Both the position numbers and the translations under genes were made by a program. From Terriglobia bacterium (GTDB lineage: Bacteria; Acidobacteriota; Terriglobia; UBA7540), in NCBI GenBank assembly GCA_030038235.1, contig JASHPE010000080.1, positions 1 to 55,204 on the forward strand: a DNA stretch of 55,204 nucleotides, written 5' to 3'. Shown here one piece after another: positions 32,292 through 41,579 of this stretch (positions are counted from its first letter, which is position 1; the number at the start of each line of letters is the position of its first letter). Below the pieces are notes generated by a model. That model made no database searches and was not told where the DNA came from. It saw only the letters and a program-made list of their open reading frames with translations.

Positions 32292-33434
32292 ATGACAACC
32301 AAGAAGAGGCTCGGATTGACGCTCGCCATCGTCGCCCTGGGGGCGGGGCTCGGTATCACCGTGCTTCACGCTCAAGCAGACGATGACTCTGATCCCCAGA
32401 ACCTGAACGTGCTCATCCAGGGACCGAACGACTCCTGGCTCGGAGTGGACCTGCGCGACGTAACCGCGGAGCAGGCGCGCGAGTGGAAACTCGGCGACAA
32501 TTACGGCGCTTTGGTTAAGAACGTTGAGCCGGACAGCCCGGCCGCCAAGGCCGGCCTTCAATCCGGCGACGTGATCGAGCAGTTCGCCGGCCAAAGAGTC
32601 CATAGCGTCGCCGAACTCCGGCGAATCGTTGAAGAAACGCCGCCCGGAAGGACCGTCCAGGTTGAAGTGCGCCGCAATGGCGAGACGAAGACGCTGAGCG
32701 CCACACTCGAACATCGCAACAACGGCCTGGGTCCGGTGATCGCGCAGGGGTTCGGCAACGCCTGGCCCGATGTCAACCTGCCGATGCGTAACTTCACCTT
32801 CAACTTCGGTGGTCCGCGCCTCGGAATCGAGGTGCAGTCACTTACGCCGCAGTTGGGCGCCTACTTCGGCGTCAATGACGGCAAGGGCGTGCTGGTCACT
32901 CAGGTGAACGAAGGCAGCGCCGCCGAAAAGGCGGGCCTCAAAGCCGGAGACTGCATCGTGAAGGCGGGCTCCACACCCGTAGAGTCGGCCGACGAGCTGC
33001 ATCGCGCGCTGCTGGATCGCCAACGTGAAAAGAGTCAGGATGTAACGCTGACGATTGTCCGCGATCGCAAGGAGCAGACGCTGAGCGTACACATCGAACC
33101 GGCCACGCATCCCGGGCTCTGGCGCCCCGTGCCCGACACCACGTCCAACGGCGGACCGAACTCTGATGAGCTTGAGGCCCAACTGCACCAGATGCTAGAC
33201 GCTCAGGCCCTCGCTAATAAAGCTCAGGCAATGCGGCAGGAGTTTCAATCGCAACAGGGCGAATTCCAGAAGGAGGCCGAGGCGGCTCGCGCACAAGCCA
33301 AGCAACTCCGCGATCAAATTCAGCAACTTCAGAATGAGAAGGGCGAGTGGATGAAACAGTTCGGGCCCGAGATGCAGCAGCTTCAGCGCGAGCTCAAGCA
33401 ACTGCGCGACTCGGTCAGCTCCGGCGTCGTCTAA
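32292..33434 (+). CDS. Exported double-PDZ protein with C-terminal coiled coil
   Basis: 380 residues, ATG with GGAGA upstream. Signal peptide LGLTLAIVALGAGLGITVLHA. PDZ1 about residues 45-135 (SWLGVDLRDV, AAKAGLQSGDVIEQFAGQRV), PDZ2 about 175-270 (LGIEVQSLTPQLGAYFGV, AAEKAGLKAGDCIVKAGSTP). No protease domain, so not an intact DegQ-type enzyme; probably a binding adaptor. The last 90 residues (MRQEFQSQQGEFQKEAEAAR onwards) are a long coiled coil like that of the preceding gene, suggesting the two proteins interact. Last gene of the ECF operon, followed by a strong terminator. Confidence 0.9.
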   Translation: MTTKKRLGLTLAIVALGAGLGITVLHAQADDDSDPQNLNVLIQGPNDSWLGVDLRDVTAEQAREWKLGDNYGALVKNVEPDSPAAKAGLQSGDVIEQFAGQRVHSVAELRRIVEETPPGRTVQVEVRRNGETKTLSATLEHRNNGLGPVIAQGFGNAWPDVNLPMRNFTFNFGGPRLGIEVQSLTPQLGAYFGVNDGKGVLVTQVNEGSAAEKAGLKAGDCIVKAGSTPVESADELHRALLDRQREKSQDVTLTIVRDRKEQTLSVHIEPATHPGLWRPVPDTTSNGGPNSDELEAQLHQMLDAQALANKAQAMRQEFQSQQGEFQKEAEAARAQAKQLRDQIQQLQNEKGEWMKQFGPEMQQLQRELKQLRDSVSSGVV

Positions 33435-33473
33435 GCGAGTTTTTTTCGCTGTCTGTCCCCTCTGGCACTCATG

Positions 33474-33529
33474 CGGGCTGCCCGGGCGTCCGGCCGCTAC
33501 GTCGGCGCCCCGGCAGCCCGTAATTTTTT
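33474..33529 (+). terminator. Rho-independent terminator after the ECF operon
   Basis: Stem CGGGCTGCC/GGCAGCCCG extended by CGGGCG/CGCC pairs, followed by TAATTTTTT. Placed 40 bases after the PDZ gene stop. Confidence 0.8.
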
Positions 33530-33657
33530 CCCTTGCCACCTCAGCATTCGAGTCTGTCATCGAATCTGCGTCACCAGATGTGCGTCAGCGTTGTTATGGC
33601 CTTCCCACCGTGCGACGTGGTATGCTGAGACATTCGACGCCTCGAATCGATCACGCA

Positions 33658-34554
33658 ATGCCAGCGAATACCACCAGCAACGTGTCGAAAGCGCTTGCGC
33701 GCCTCCATGACTATTGGGTCCTCACTAAGCCCGAAGTCAACTTTCTGGTCCTGATCGCCACCGCCGTCGGATTTGATCTCGGCTGGCAGGGTCCGTTCCG
33801 TCTGGCGGCGCTGCTCAACACACTTCTGGGGACGCTGCTCGTGGCCAGCGGCACCGCCACGCTGAATCAGTACCTGGAGCGCTCGTTCGACGCGCAAATG
33901 CGGCGTACGGCGCAGCGTCCGCTACCGGCGGGAAGGCTGAAGTCCGCGGAGGCCTTGATTGCCGGGCTGGCGCTCGCCGTCGCCGGCGCCGTCTACCTGG
34001 CCCTGTCCGTGAATCTGCTGGCAAGCCTGCTGGCCGCAGGCACGCTGGTCAGCTACCTGGCGATCTATACCCCGCTGAAACGCCGGACTGCGTGGTGCAT
34101 GTTTGTGGGCGCGTTTCCGGGCGCCGCACCTCCGCTGATCGGATACGCGGCAGCCCGCGGCACTCTGAATCTGGAAGCCTGGCTGCTGTTTGCCATGCTT
34201 TTCCTGTGGCAGTTTCCTCACTTCCTCTCGATTGCGTGGATGTACCGCGAAGACTACTCGCGGGCCGGGTACCACATGCTGCCCCTGGACGATGGCGGCC
34301 GATCGATGGCCTGGCAGATGATTATCTCTTCGCTCGTCCTGCTACCCGTCAGCCTTGCTCCCACATGGCTCGGCGCCGCGGGCTTACCGTACCTGGGCGG
34401 CGCGCTGATTATCGGTCTGGCATTTTCCGGCTTCGGGATGCGTCTCGCGATGACGCGCTCGCGAACGCTGGCGCGCCAGGTGCTTCTGGCATCGATCCTT
34501 TACCTGCCACTGCTCTTCGGGCTCTTGATGCTGGACAAAAAGACCGTGGCCTAG
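33658..34554 (+). CDS. ctaB: Protoheme IX farnesyltransferase (heme O synthase)
   Basis: 298 residues from the ATG at 33658. A UbiA-fold membrane protein with about eight helices. Signatures: DYWVLTKPEVNFLVLIATAV, NQYLERSFDAQMRRTAQRPL (first Asp motif), IYTPLKRRTAWCMFVGAFPG and FLWQFPHFLSIAWMYREDYS (specific for heme O synthases). It converts heme B to heme O for heme-copper oxidases. Followed 10 bases later by a DUF420 gene, a common partner in oxidase assembly loci; no oxidase subunits lie in the window. An upstream start at 33580 would add 26 unlikely residues. Confidence 0.95.
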   Translation: MPANTTSNVSKALARLHDYWVLTKPEVNFLVLIATAVGFDLGWQGPFRLAALLNTLLGTLLVASGTATLNQYLERSFDAQMRRTAQRPLPAGRLKSAEALIAGLALAVAGAVYLALSVNLLASLLAAGTLVSYLAIYTPLKRRTAWCMFVGAFPGAAPPLIGYAAARGTLNLEAWLLFAMLFLWQFPHFLSIAWMYREDYSRAGYHMLPLDDGGRSMAWQMIISSLVLLPVSLAPTWLGAAGLPYLGGALIIGLAFSGFGMRLAMTRSRTLARQVLLASILYLPLLFGLLMLDKKTVA

Positions 34555-34564
34555 TAGTCGAATT

Positions 34565-34993
34565 GTGATTCCTCTCAGCTACTTTCCCGCCATTGATGCC
34601 ACCCTGAATGCCACCAGTGCCATGCTGCTGGCCGCGGGTTTCGTCTGTATACGCCGAAAAAAGGTCCTGGCTCATAAGACGTGTATGCTTTCGGCGGCGG
34701 CGACCTCGACAGTATTTCTGATCTGCTACCTCTGGTATCATGCCCACCACGGCGTCACGCGATTCCGAGGAAGCGGTGCCGTACGCAGCCTTTACTTCGC
34801 GCTGCTGGGGTCGCACACGGTACTGGCCGCGGTGATCGTCCCCCTGGTGGCCATCACACTGCTCCGCGCCCTTCGCCGTAACTTCCGCAGGCACAGGGAA
34901 ATCGCGCGCTGGGCCCTACCTCTCTGGTTCTACGTCTCGGTCACGGGCGTCCTGGTGTACTGGATGCTCTACCACCTCTACCCCAGCGCTTGA
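34565..34993 (+). CDS. DUF420 family membrane protein
   Basis: 142 residues from a GTG 10 bases after ctaB. Four TM helices. Motifs IPLSYFPAIDATLNATSAML, HKTCMLSAAATSTVFLICYL and LWFYVSVTGVLVYWMLYHLY with conserved histidines match DUF420 (CtaM-like). Members support cytochrome oxidase assembly in several bacteria. Very probably co-transcribed with ctaB. Confidence 0.9.
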   Translation: MIPLSYFPAIDATLNATSAMLLAAGFVCIRRKKVLAHKTCMLSAAATSTVFLICYLWYHAHHGVTRFRGSGAVRSLYFALLGSHTVLAAVIVPLVAITLLRALRRNFRRHREIARWALPLWFYVSVTGVLVYWMLYHLYPSA

Positions 34994-35252
34994 TTCGTTG
35001 ACCACCCTTCCCCGCGTCTGGAGCGGCCCACCTGGCCCTTGTCAACAAATGGACTGCTTGTAAAGGGAGTTATCACTACGTTCATGCTATTGACTTAAAT
35101 TCGGGCTTTTGCTCTTATGAGAACTGTGTTTTTCGTAGCGGCAAGTTCTGTTTGCCGCGAGGGGTGGCAGAGACAGCTTTCAAGCTTTCGGGGATTATTC
35201 TCTAGTCAGTTTAGTTTGAGGCGCTTGGCAGCTCGTATTAGGGGAGGTAGCC

Positions 35253-36707
35253 ATGTCTGTCAAATCGGGCCGAGCTGTTCGTTTGGGTATGGCCGCAAAA
35301 TCAGCTCTGATCGTTGCCGGTCTATGCATGCTGGCGGCGATGGCGTTTGCGTTTTCTCAGGCAGGGTCTGACAGGCGACTGATTACGCCTACGGACCCTG
35401 GGGTTCGCGGTGGCGGGCCCGGCGCCGGTCAGGCACTCTCAGGCCTTAGCTCCACGCAAACCCAGACCTTTACCGCCGGCCAGACCAACTTCACGACACC
35501 CTTTGTGGTGCCGGACCCCGCCAACTCGACGACAGGTGGCCTGGGTCCGGTATTCAATTCGAACTCGTGCTCAAGTTGCCATGCGCAACCCGCCGCGGGC
35601 GGGGATACCCCGGACGATTTGCCGGGCGCCAGTGGCACGAATGAGCTGTTTTCGGTCTATCAACTCGATGGCGCCACCAACACCATGCCTTCTTTTGAAA
35701 CCACGAATGGGCCCGAGCTGGTGGCGCGGTTCCCTTGGATGTTGAACAACCCGACTGTCCCTGACGGCTCGGTGCACCAGCTTTTCACGGTGACTGGGCG
35801 CAGCGACGCCACAGGGTGCAATCTCGCCCAGCCCAACTTTTCCCAAGCGCAGTCAGACAACGACCTGGTCTTTCGCCGGCCGATCGAAACCTTTGGCGAC
35901 GGCTTGATTGAAATTGTTGAAAACGGGGTCATTACCGCCCAGGCGACCGCGGAGTGCTCGAACCAGGCGCAAACCGGAGTCTGTGGGACAGTCAGCGTCG
36001 ACCCGCATAACGGCGACGTGAACCGGCTCGGCTGGAAAGGGCAGTGGCGCGGACTGATGACGGCCGCTGCTGAGGAATTGAATACCGAAATGGGCGTCAC
36101 CAACGAGTGGTTTCCAACCGAGATCAATCAAACCCAAGGCTGCGTGTTCAACCCGGTGCCGGAGTCCGGCACCAATTTCATCCCCACCATCGAATTCTAT
36201 GATTTCACGGGAGACCCGGAGCGGATGACGGTCTTCATGAGCTTCCTCGCTCCCCCGATCCCGGCGAATTTCAGCCAGGCAGCACTGCAGGGGCAGACGG
36301 AATTCAACACCATCGGCTGCACCAACTGCCATCAGGTGTCTTACACCACGCCGGCGATGTCCTCGATGGGTACTTTCATGGAAAGCAAGACCATCAATCT
36401 TTATTCGGACTTGCTGCTCCATCACATGGGGAATTGCCTGGCGGACAACATCGTTCAGGGCAGTGCGCAAGGCGACATGTGGCGGACGCCGCCGCTGTGG
36501 GGCGCCGGCAAGCGCGCGTTTTTCATGCACGACGGCCGAACAAGCAACCTGATCACGGCGATTGAGGATCACGTCTGGAACTCCACCGTGGGCACGACTT
36601 GCGGGGGCAGCTACGCGGCCTCGGAAGCGACCGACTCGGTCAGCGCCTATAACGCTCTTTCCTCGCAATTGCAGCAGGACGTTCTCGATTTCATTCGCGA
36701 TTTATGA
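35253..36707 (+). CDS. Di-heme oxidoreductase (DUF1111/COG3488-like), first of two
   Basis: 484 residues, ATG after GGGGAGGTAGCC. N-terminal signal/anchor ALIVAGLCMLAAMAFAFSQA. Two c-type heme sites: C106SSCH and C356TNCH. The C-terminal half has the family block LLHHMGNCLADNIVQGSAQG, MWRTPPLWGAGKRAFFMHDG and ending DVLDFIRDL. This family is annotated as di-heme oxidoreductase or putative peroxidase, distantly related to CcpA/MauG; the physiological electron partner is unknown. Periplasmic. The next gene is a paralogue with the same spacing of heme motifs, implying duplication. Confidence 0.92.
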   Translation: MSVKSGRAVRLGMAAKSALIVAGLCMLAAMAFAFSQAGSDRRLITPTDPGVRGGGPGAGQALSGLSSTQTQTFTAGQTNFTTPFVVPDPANSTTGGLGPVFNSNSCSSCHAQPAAGGDTPDDLPGASGTNELFSVYQLDGATNTMPSFETTNGPELVARFPWMLNNPTVPDGSVHQLFTVTGRSDATGCNLAQPNFSQAQSDNDLVFRRPIETFGDGLIEIVENGVITAQATAECSNQAQTGVCGTVSVDPHNGDVNRLGWKGQWRGLMTAAAEELNTEMGVTNEWFPTEINQTQGCVFNPVPESGTNFIPTIEFYDFTGDPERMTVFMSFLAPPIPANFSQAALQGQTEFNTIGCTNCHQVSYTTPAMSSMGTFMESKTINLYSDLLLHHMGNCLADNIVQGSAQGDMWRTPPLWGAGKRAFFMHDGRTSNLITAIEDHVWNSTVGTTCGGSYAASEATDSVSAYNALSSQLQQDVLDFIRDL

Positions 36708-36794
36708 TTCCGGCGGCCGGCGCCGGGCGCTTTCGAGTCAGGAGCCACGCTCCAAAGGATACGGTGACTGTTGATGAATAACAAAGGAGGGACC

Positions 36795-38237
36795 ATGTGG
36801 GACACGAAACGAGGGCGTCACGCATCGAGTCTTCGGGCACTTTCGAGGTTTCTCCTGACCGCGACGGCGGTCATGTCGCTGGCGCCGCTGGCACTGGTGA
36901 TCGCGGTGCGAGCCCAATCCACCGCCCAGGACCCGGGAGTGCGCGGCGGACCTCCCGACGCCGGGACTTTCGTCACGGGCCTGACGACCAATCAGAAGGG
37001 CGTTGAGGGCACCATCACCGGAACCTTCACCGAGATCAACGCGGTGACCCAAACCGGTAATGGCGCCACCGGCAACTTTGGTCTCGGACCGCGCTTCAAC
37101 TTCAACTCCTGCAACGGCTGCCACGCCCAGCCCGCGGTGGGTGGAGCGGCGCCGTTCACCAACGGTTTCTTTCAGGTTTTTGACCTGAACGGCGCCCTGA
37201 ACGAGATGCCATCTTTCGAGTCGGAAGCCGGCGTCATGGCGAACGCCAGGTTCCCACAGGTGCTGCCCGGTAACCCTTACCCGATCCCCGCCGGTTTTAC
37301 GCAGGAGCTTTTCACCATTACCGGCCGCTCGGACGCCGGAAGCTGCGACCTCGAGCAGCCCAACTTTAACGGGGCGCAGGCCGCCAACGACCTGATTTTC
37401 CGCACGCCACTGCCGATGTTCGGCGACGGCCTGATGGAAATCATACCTGAGACCCAGTTGCTGGCCAATCAAACGGCCGAATGCGCCGAGGAGGCAAGCA
37501 CCGGAATCTGCGGCACGCCCCAGCTTGCTCCCGACACTACCATCAGCCGCTTTGGCTGGAAGGCCCAGGAGCGCTCCGCGCTGATCTTCTCGTCGGCAGC
37601 CTACAACACGGAGGAGGGCGTCAGCACCGAGGGGTTCCCCAATGAGCTCGATGACACGAACCCGAACTGCATCCTGAACGGCATTCCGGAGGATCACTGG
37701 AACTTCATCAATCCCAGCCCGCACCGCTTCCCCGGCGACCCCGAACGCCAGGCGCTCTTCATTCGCTTTCTGGCGGCACCGACTCCTGCGCCACCGAACT
37801 CCACGACTATTGCCGGCCAGAATGAATTCAACTCGATCGGTTGCAACATCTGCCATTCGTCTCCGTCTCCCACCCAGTTCAAAACGCCGCTTTCCGCGAT
37901 CTCGGCGCTCAGCAATCAGAACGTCAACATCTTCTCGGACCTGCTTCTGCACCACATGGGCAACTGCCTGGCCGACGGCGTGGTCCAGGGCGTGGCGCAG
38001 GGCGACATGTTCCGGACGGCGCCGTTGTGGGGCGTGGGCCAGAGGATCTTCTTCATGCACGACGGCCGCACTTCCGACATCGTGCAAGCGGTCGAAGACC
38101 ACTCCGACCAGTGGTGCACGGGCGGCCCCGGTTTCACCGGTTATCAGGCCTCGGAGGCCGACAGCGTGGTCGCGGCATTCAACGCGCTCTCGACCACCAA
38201 CCAGCAGGACCTGATCGACTTTCTGCGCTCGCTCTGA
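36795..38237 (+). CDS. Di-heme oxidoreductase (DUF1111/COG3488-like), second of two
   Basis: 480 residues from the ATG at 36795, which follows AAAGGAGGGACC; an upstream start at 36771 lies before that site. Signal segment FLLTATAVMSLAPLALVIAV. Heme motifs C106NGCH and C350NICH align with those of the upstream paralogue, as do LLHHMGNCLADGVVQGVAQG and MFRTAPLWGVGQRIFFMHDG. The separation from the first gene is 87 bases, so one transcript is likely. Two paralogues could form a heterodimer or act on different substrates; the sequence does not decide. Confidence 0.92.
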   Translation: MWDTKRGRHASSLRALSRFLLTATAVMSLAPLALVIAVRAQSTAQDPGVRGGPPDAGTFVTGLTTNQKGVEGTITGTFTEINAVTQTGNGATGNFGLGPRFNFNSCNGCHAQPAVGGAAPFTNGFFQVFDLNGALNEMPSFESEAGVMANARFPQVLPGNPYPIPAGFTQELFTITGRSDAGSCDLEQPNFNGAQAANDLIFRTPLPMFGDGLMEIIPETQLLANQTAECAEEASTGICGTPQLAPDTTISRFGWKAQERSALIFSSAAYNTEEGVSTEGFPNELDDTNPNCILNGIPEDHWNFINPSPHRFPGDPERQALFIRFLAAPTPAPPNSTTIAGQNEFNSIGCNICHSSPSPTQFKTPLSAISALSNQNVNIFSDLLLHHMGNCLADGVVQGVAQGDMFRTAPLWGVGQRIFFMHDGRTSDIVQAVEDHSDQWCTGGPGFTGYQASEADSVVAAFNALSTTNQQDLIDFLRSL

Positions 38238-38377
38238 CGGCGCCGATAGGCTACATCGATAGGGCGCGCTCTTGACACCAGGCGCCGGTGTCGTTTACCA
38301 TCAAAGCTGGCGAAGTCTTCACCGGCGGGGCGCCCGTTCCAGCAGGCACGGCCCCGGCGACGACAGCCGAGAGCGTT

Positions 38378-39997
38378 ATGGCCTGGCGGAACACACCCAT
38401 CTCGATCCTTTCGCAACCGACAAACGGCTCCGGGAGCTTGCCGTCGTCGAGCCCGGTGGCGCCGAGCGCGGCTCGGTCCGGCATCTTCACAGGCCTCAGC
38501 TTCCGGACGCGCCTGGCGCTGGTCATGCTGTTGACCATGGCCACCACCAGCACAGTGCTCTTCTGGACGTATCACCGTCAGGAAGGCCGGGTGAGGGCTT
38601 ACGTGGCCACCATCACCTCGGACCTGAACAGCATCAACCAGCTCGCCACCTATCAGCAGCAGCTCCCCCAGAAGGGCGACCCCAATCTGGCCTTGCAGGC
38701 TTATCGCGACAAACTCACGGCGGCCGGCCTTAAGGAGACGGTGGACGCCGCCTCTCCCTCGGGCGAGGTCGTGGCCAGCACCGACCCCAAGCGCCTCGGC
38801 AAAAAGGTCAAACTTGGAAAGAAGCGGCGGGACGAGCAGCCCTTCCGCCTTTCTGCCAGCCTGCCGGACACCAACCTCGACCCCAACGGGCAGACCACGT
38901 ATTCGGTCGAGTTCCCCATCGTCCGCGACAACAAAGTGATCGGCTACCTTGTGCTTCATGGGGTGGTCGATGAGGTGGACCAGCTTCTGCGCCACACGGA
39001 CCTGGTTCGCTCGGCCTGGATCATTATCACCCTGCTCACCGGAATGTTCTTCGTGGTGCTGCTGGCCTTCCAGTTCACGCGTCCGATCAGCAAACTCGTC
39101 AACGCCACCGCGCGCGTGGCACAGGGCGATCTTACCGTCAGCTTGCCGGATTCGGGAACCGACGAAATGGGACGCCTGGCTCGAACTTTCAACGAGATGG
39201 TGGCGCGCCTGCGCGAGAGCCGCCAGTTGCAGGAGCGCCTGAACGAGGCCGAGAAGCTCTCCTTGCTGGGCCGGTTCGCCGGCACGGTCGCGCACGAGGT
39301 CCGGAATGCGCTGAACTTCATCAACCTCAGCATCGATCAAATTCGCGCCAAGCACCTGGGCATTGAAACCGCGCGCGCCAGGGAGATCGAGCGCAATCTC
39401 GCCCGCGTCAAGGACGAGATCGGGCGGCTGAATCACCTGGTGAACGATTTTCTGGCCGCCGGCCGCCAGTCACCGCCTGAACTGGCACCATGCGACGTCA
39501 CCGCCGTGATCGACGAGGCCGTGGCCGTGGTCGAGAAGCAGGCGCATACCCAGGATATTTCCATCACCACGGATCTGCCGAAGGCCTTGCCTCATCTGCT
39601 GGCCGATGCCCGTCAGATGAAGACTTGCTTCCTCAACATTCTCACCAACGCCGTCCAGGCGATGCCCCGAGGCGGTCAGATCCACATCTCGGCGGACATT
39701 CTCTCCTCAACCGGCAACGGCGACTGCGGCAGGCTGCAGTTGCAGTTCGCCGACACCGGTCCCGGGATTCCTGTCGAGGACCGCGAGAGGATCTTCGCGC
39801 CGTACTTCTCCACCAAGGACACCGGCTTCGGTCTCGGTCTCGCCATCACTCGCAAGATCGTGGAGGATCACGGCGGCAGAATCTTTGCGGCCGACGCCGA
39901 TCCGCGCGGCACCGTGATGGTGGTGGAATTACCCGTGAACGCCGTAAGCGCGACTCCGCAGTCCGTCCCTGAGCCGCAGGAGGTCGTCCCGACGTAG
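38378..39997 (+). CDS. Sensor histidine kinase, NtrB-like, membrane-bound
   Basis: 539 residues from the ATG at 38378; a GTG at 38288 would add 30 Ala/Gly-rich residues. Two TM helices (LALVMLLTMATTSTVLFW and AWIIITLLTGMFFVVLLAFQ) frame an extracytoplasmic sensor domain. A HAMP domain (FTRPISKLVNATARVAQGDL) leads to the H box GTVAHEVRNALNFI (H306), N box NILTNAVQAMPRGG, and G boxes DTGPGIPVEDRERIFAPYFS and GFGLGLAITRKIVEDHGG. It should autophosphorylate on H306 and pass phosphate to the regulator encoded 99 bases downstream. The signal is unknown. Confidence 0.93.
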   Translation: MAWRNTPISILSQPTNGSGSLPSSSPVAPSAARSGIFTGLSFRTRLALVMLLTMATTSTVLFWTYHRQEGRVRAYVATITSDLNSINQLATYQQQLPQKGDPNLALQAYRDKLTAAGLKETVDAASPSGEVVASTDPKRLGKKVKLGKKRRDEQPFRLSASLPDTNLDPNGQTTYSVEFPIVRDNKVIGYLVLHGVVDEVDQLLRHTDLVRSAWIIITLLTGMFFVVLLAFQFTRPISKLVNATARVAQGDLTVSLPDSGTDEMGRLARTFNEMVARLRESRQLQERLNEAEKLSLLGRFAGTVAHEVRNALNFINLSIDQIRAKHLGIETARAREIERNLARVKDEIGRLNHLVNDFLAAGRQSPPELAPCDVTAVIDEAVAVVEKQAHTQDISITTDLPKALPHLLADARQMKTCFLNILTNAVQAMPRGGQIHISADILSSTGNGDCGRLQLQFADTGPGIPVEDRERIFAPYFSTKDTGFGLGLAITRKIVEDHGGRIFAADADPRGTVMVVELPVNAVSATPQSVPEPQEVVPT

Positions 39998-40001
39998 GGC
40001 G

Positions 40002-40070
40002 GCTGTAGCGCCGGTGTCCTCACCGGCGCCGGATAATCTCAAACGCCGCTGAGGACAGCGGCGCTACAGC
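40002..40070. repeat. Palindromic repeat, family 1, second copy
   Basis: GCTGTAGCGCCGGTGTCCTC at the left, inverse GAGGACAGCGGCGCTACAGC at the right. Located between the histidine kinase and response regulator genes. Confidence 0.8.
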
Positions 40071-40096
40071 CCCCCTACGCCGGAACTCTCGAACCC

Positions 40097-41464
40097 ATGC
40101 CCGATTCCGCCATCCTGATCGTCGACGACGAAGAACGCCAGCGCGAAATCTACCGTGACATCCTCGAAGGCGAAGACTACCATGTGCAGCTTGCGGCAAG
40201 CGGTGAGGCGGCGCGCCGGGTACTCGAACATCAGCGCTTCGACCTCGTCATCACAGATATGAACATGCCGGGCATAACGGGACTGCAGCTTCTGTCCGAC
40301 ATCGTTCAGAGGGATCCCACGGTCGCGGTCGTGCTCATCACAGGCTATTCAACGATACAGTCGGCCATCGAGGCCACCAAGAAGGGCGTCTACGCGTATT
40401 TGGAAAAGCCGGTGGAGCGCGAGCGGCTGCTCGGCGTGGTAGCAGAAATATTTTCGCGCCTTGAGTCCCTGCGCCAGAGGATCGTCGGCGACTCGCCCGC
40501 GTATCAAAACATGCGCCGGCTGATCCTCAAAGTCGCGCCCACGGCGCACACGGTGCTGATTCTCGGCGAGAGCGGCACCGGCAAAGAATTGGTGGCCCGC
40601 GAGATTCACAACAACAGCCCGCGCAAGGAACAGCCCTTTCTGGCCGTGAACTGCGCCGCACTCACGGAGACGCTGCTCGAAAGCGAGCTCTTCGGACACG
40701 AGAAGGGCGCTTTCACGGACGCGCACCAGCAGAAGAAGGGACTGTTCGAGCGCGCGCACCGCTCCACGCTTTTTCTCGACGAGATCGGCGACACCACGCT
40801 GGCCCTGCAGTCCAAAATCCTCCGCGCGCTCCAGGAACGCGAGATCATGCGCGTCGGCGGCACCGAGCCCATCAAGGTGGACGTTCGCATCATCACCGCC
40901 ACCAACCGCAATCTCGAGCAGATGCTCAAGGAAGGCAAGTTCCGCGAGGACCTCTACTATCGCCTGAAAGTGATCCCGATCGTCTGCCCGCCGCTGCGCG
41001 ATCGCCGTGAGGACGTCGAATCGCTGGCCCTCCACTTCGTGCGGCGTGCCGCACTGACCTCCGGTCGCAAGGTGACGGGGATTTCGCGCGAGGCGCTGGA
41101 AGCGTTGCAGGCCTGCTCCTGGCCGGGCAACATCCGGCAACTGGAATGGGCCATGGAACGCGCGGTGCTGCTCGGCGAGAGCGACAAGGTCGAGGCGGAG
41201 GACCTGCCTCCCGAGGTGCTGGAGAACGCACAGGTAACAATTCCCCAGGGAGCAGCGGCAGGCGCCGCCTCTGCTCCGTCTGCCCGCGAACCCGGTATCG
41301 AGCCCATCATCCCCGAGCCCTCCTGGGAAGAGCACGAAAAGGCGATGATCATGAAAGCGCTGCAGCGCACCAACTGGAACATCACGCGCGCCGCGCAGTT
41401 GCTGGGGATGACCTTCCGCACTCTGCAATACAGGCTGGAAAAATACAGTATCAAGAGGCCATAG
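40097..41464 (+). CDS. NtrC-family sigma-54 response regulator with GAFTDA motif
   Basis: 455 residues. Receiver domain 1-120 with phospho-acceptor D54 (VITDMNMPG). AAA+ domain with Walker A GESGTGKE, Walker B LFLDEIGD, and RDRREDVESL. C-terminal Fis-type helix-turn-helix TNWNITRAAQLLGMTFRTLQ. The loop that contacts sigma-54, normally GAFTGA, reads GAFTDA (G204-A209, D208 in place of glycine), preceded by the usual ESELFGHEKG. It pairs with the upstream histidine kinase. Promoters controlled would need sigma-54; none recognised in the window. Confidence 0.94.
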   Translation: MPDSAILIVDDEERQREIYRDILEGEDYHVQLAASGEAARRVLEHQRFDLVITDMNMPGITGLQLLSDIVQRDPTVAVVLITGYSTIQSAIEATKKGVYAYLEKPVERERLLGVVAEIFSRLESLRQRIVGDSPAYQNMRRLILKVAPTAHTVLILGESGTGKELVAREIHNNSPRKEQPFLAVNCAALTETLLESELFGHEKGAFTDAHQQKKGLFERAHRSTLFLDEIGDTTLALQSKILRALQEREIMRVGGTEPIKVDVRIITATNRNLEQMLKEGKFREDLYYRLKVIPIVCPPLRDRREDVESLALHFVRRAALTSGRKVTGISREALEALQACSWPGNIRQLEWAMERAVLLGESDKVEAEDLPPEVLENAQVTIPQGAAAGAASAPSAREPGIEPIIPEPSWEEHEKAMIMKALQRTNWNITRAAQLLGMTFRTLQYRLEKYSIKRP

Positions 41465-41579
41465 TTGTCGGTGTCAATCGTCAGTGGCCGGTTGCCGGTT
41501 ACGATCCACGAAAAGCTGACAACCAACTGACCGCTGACAACTGACCGAAAGATAGGTTTACGGCTCCGCGGCCCTGTGC

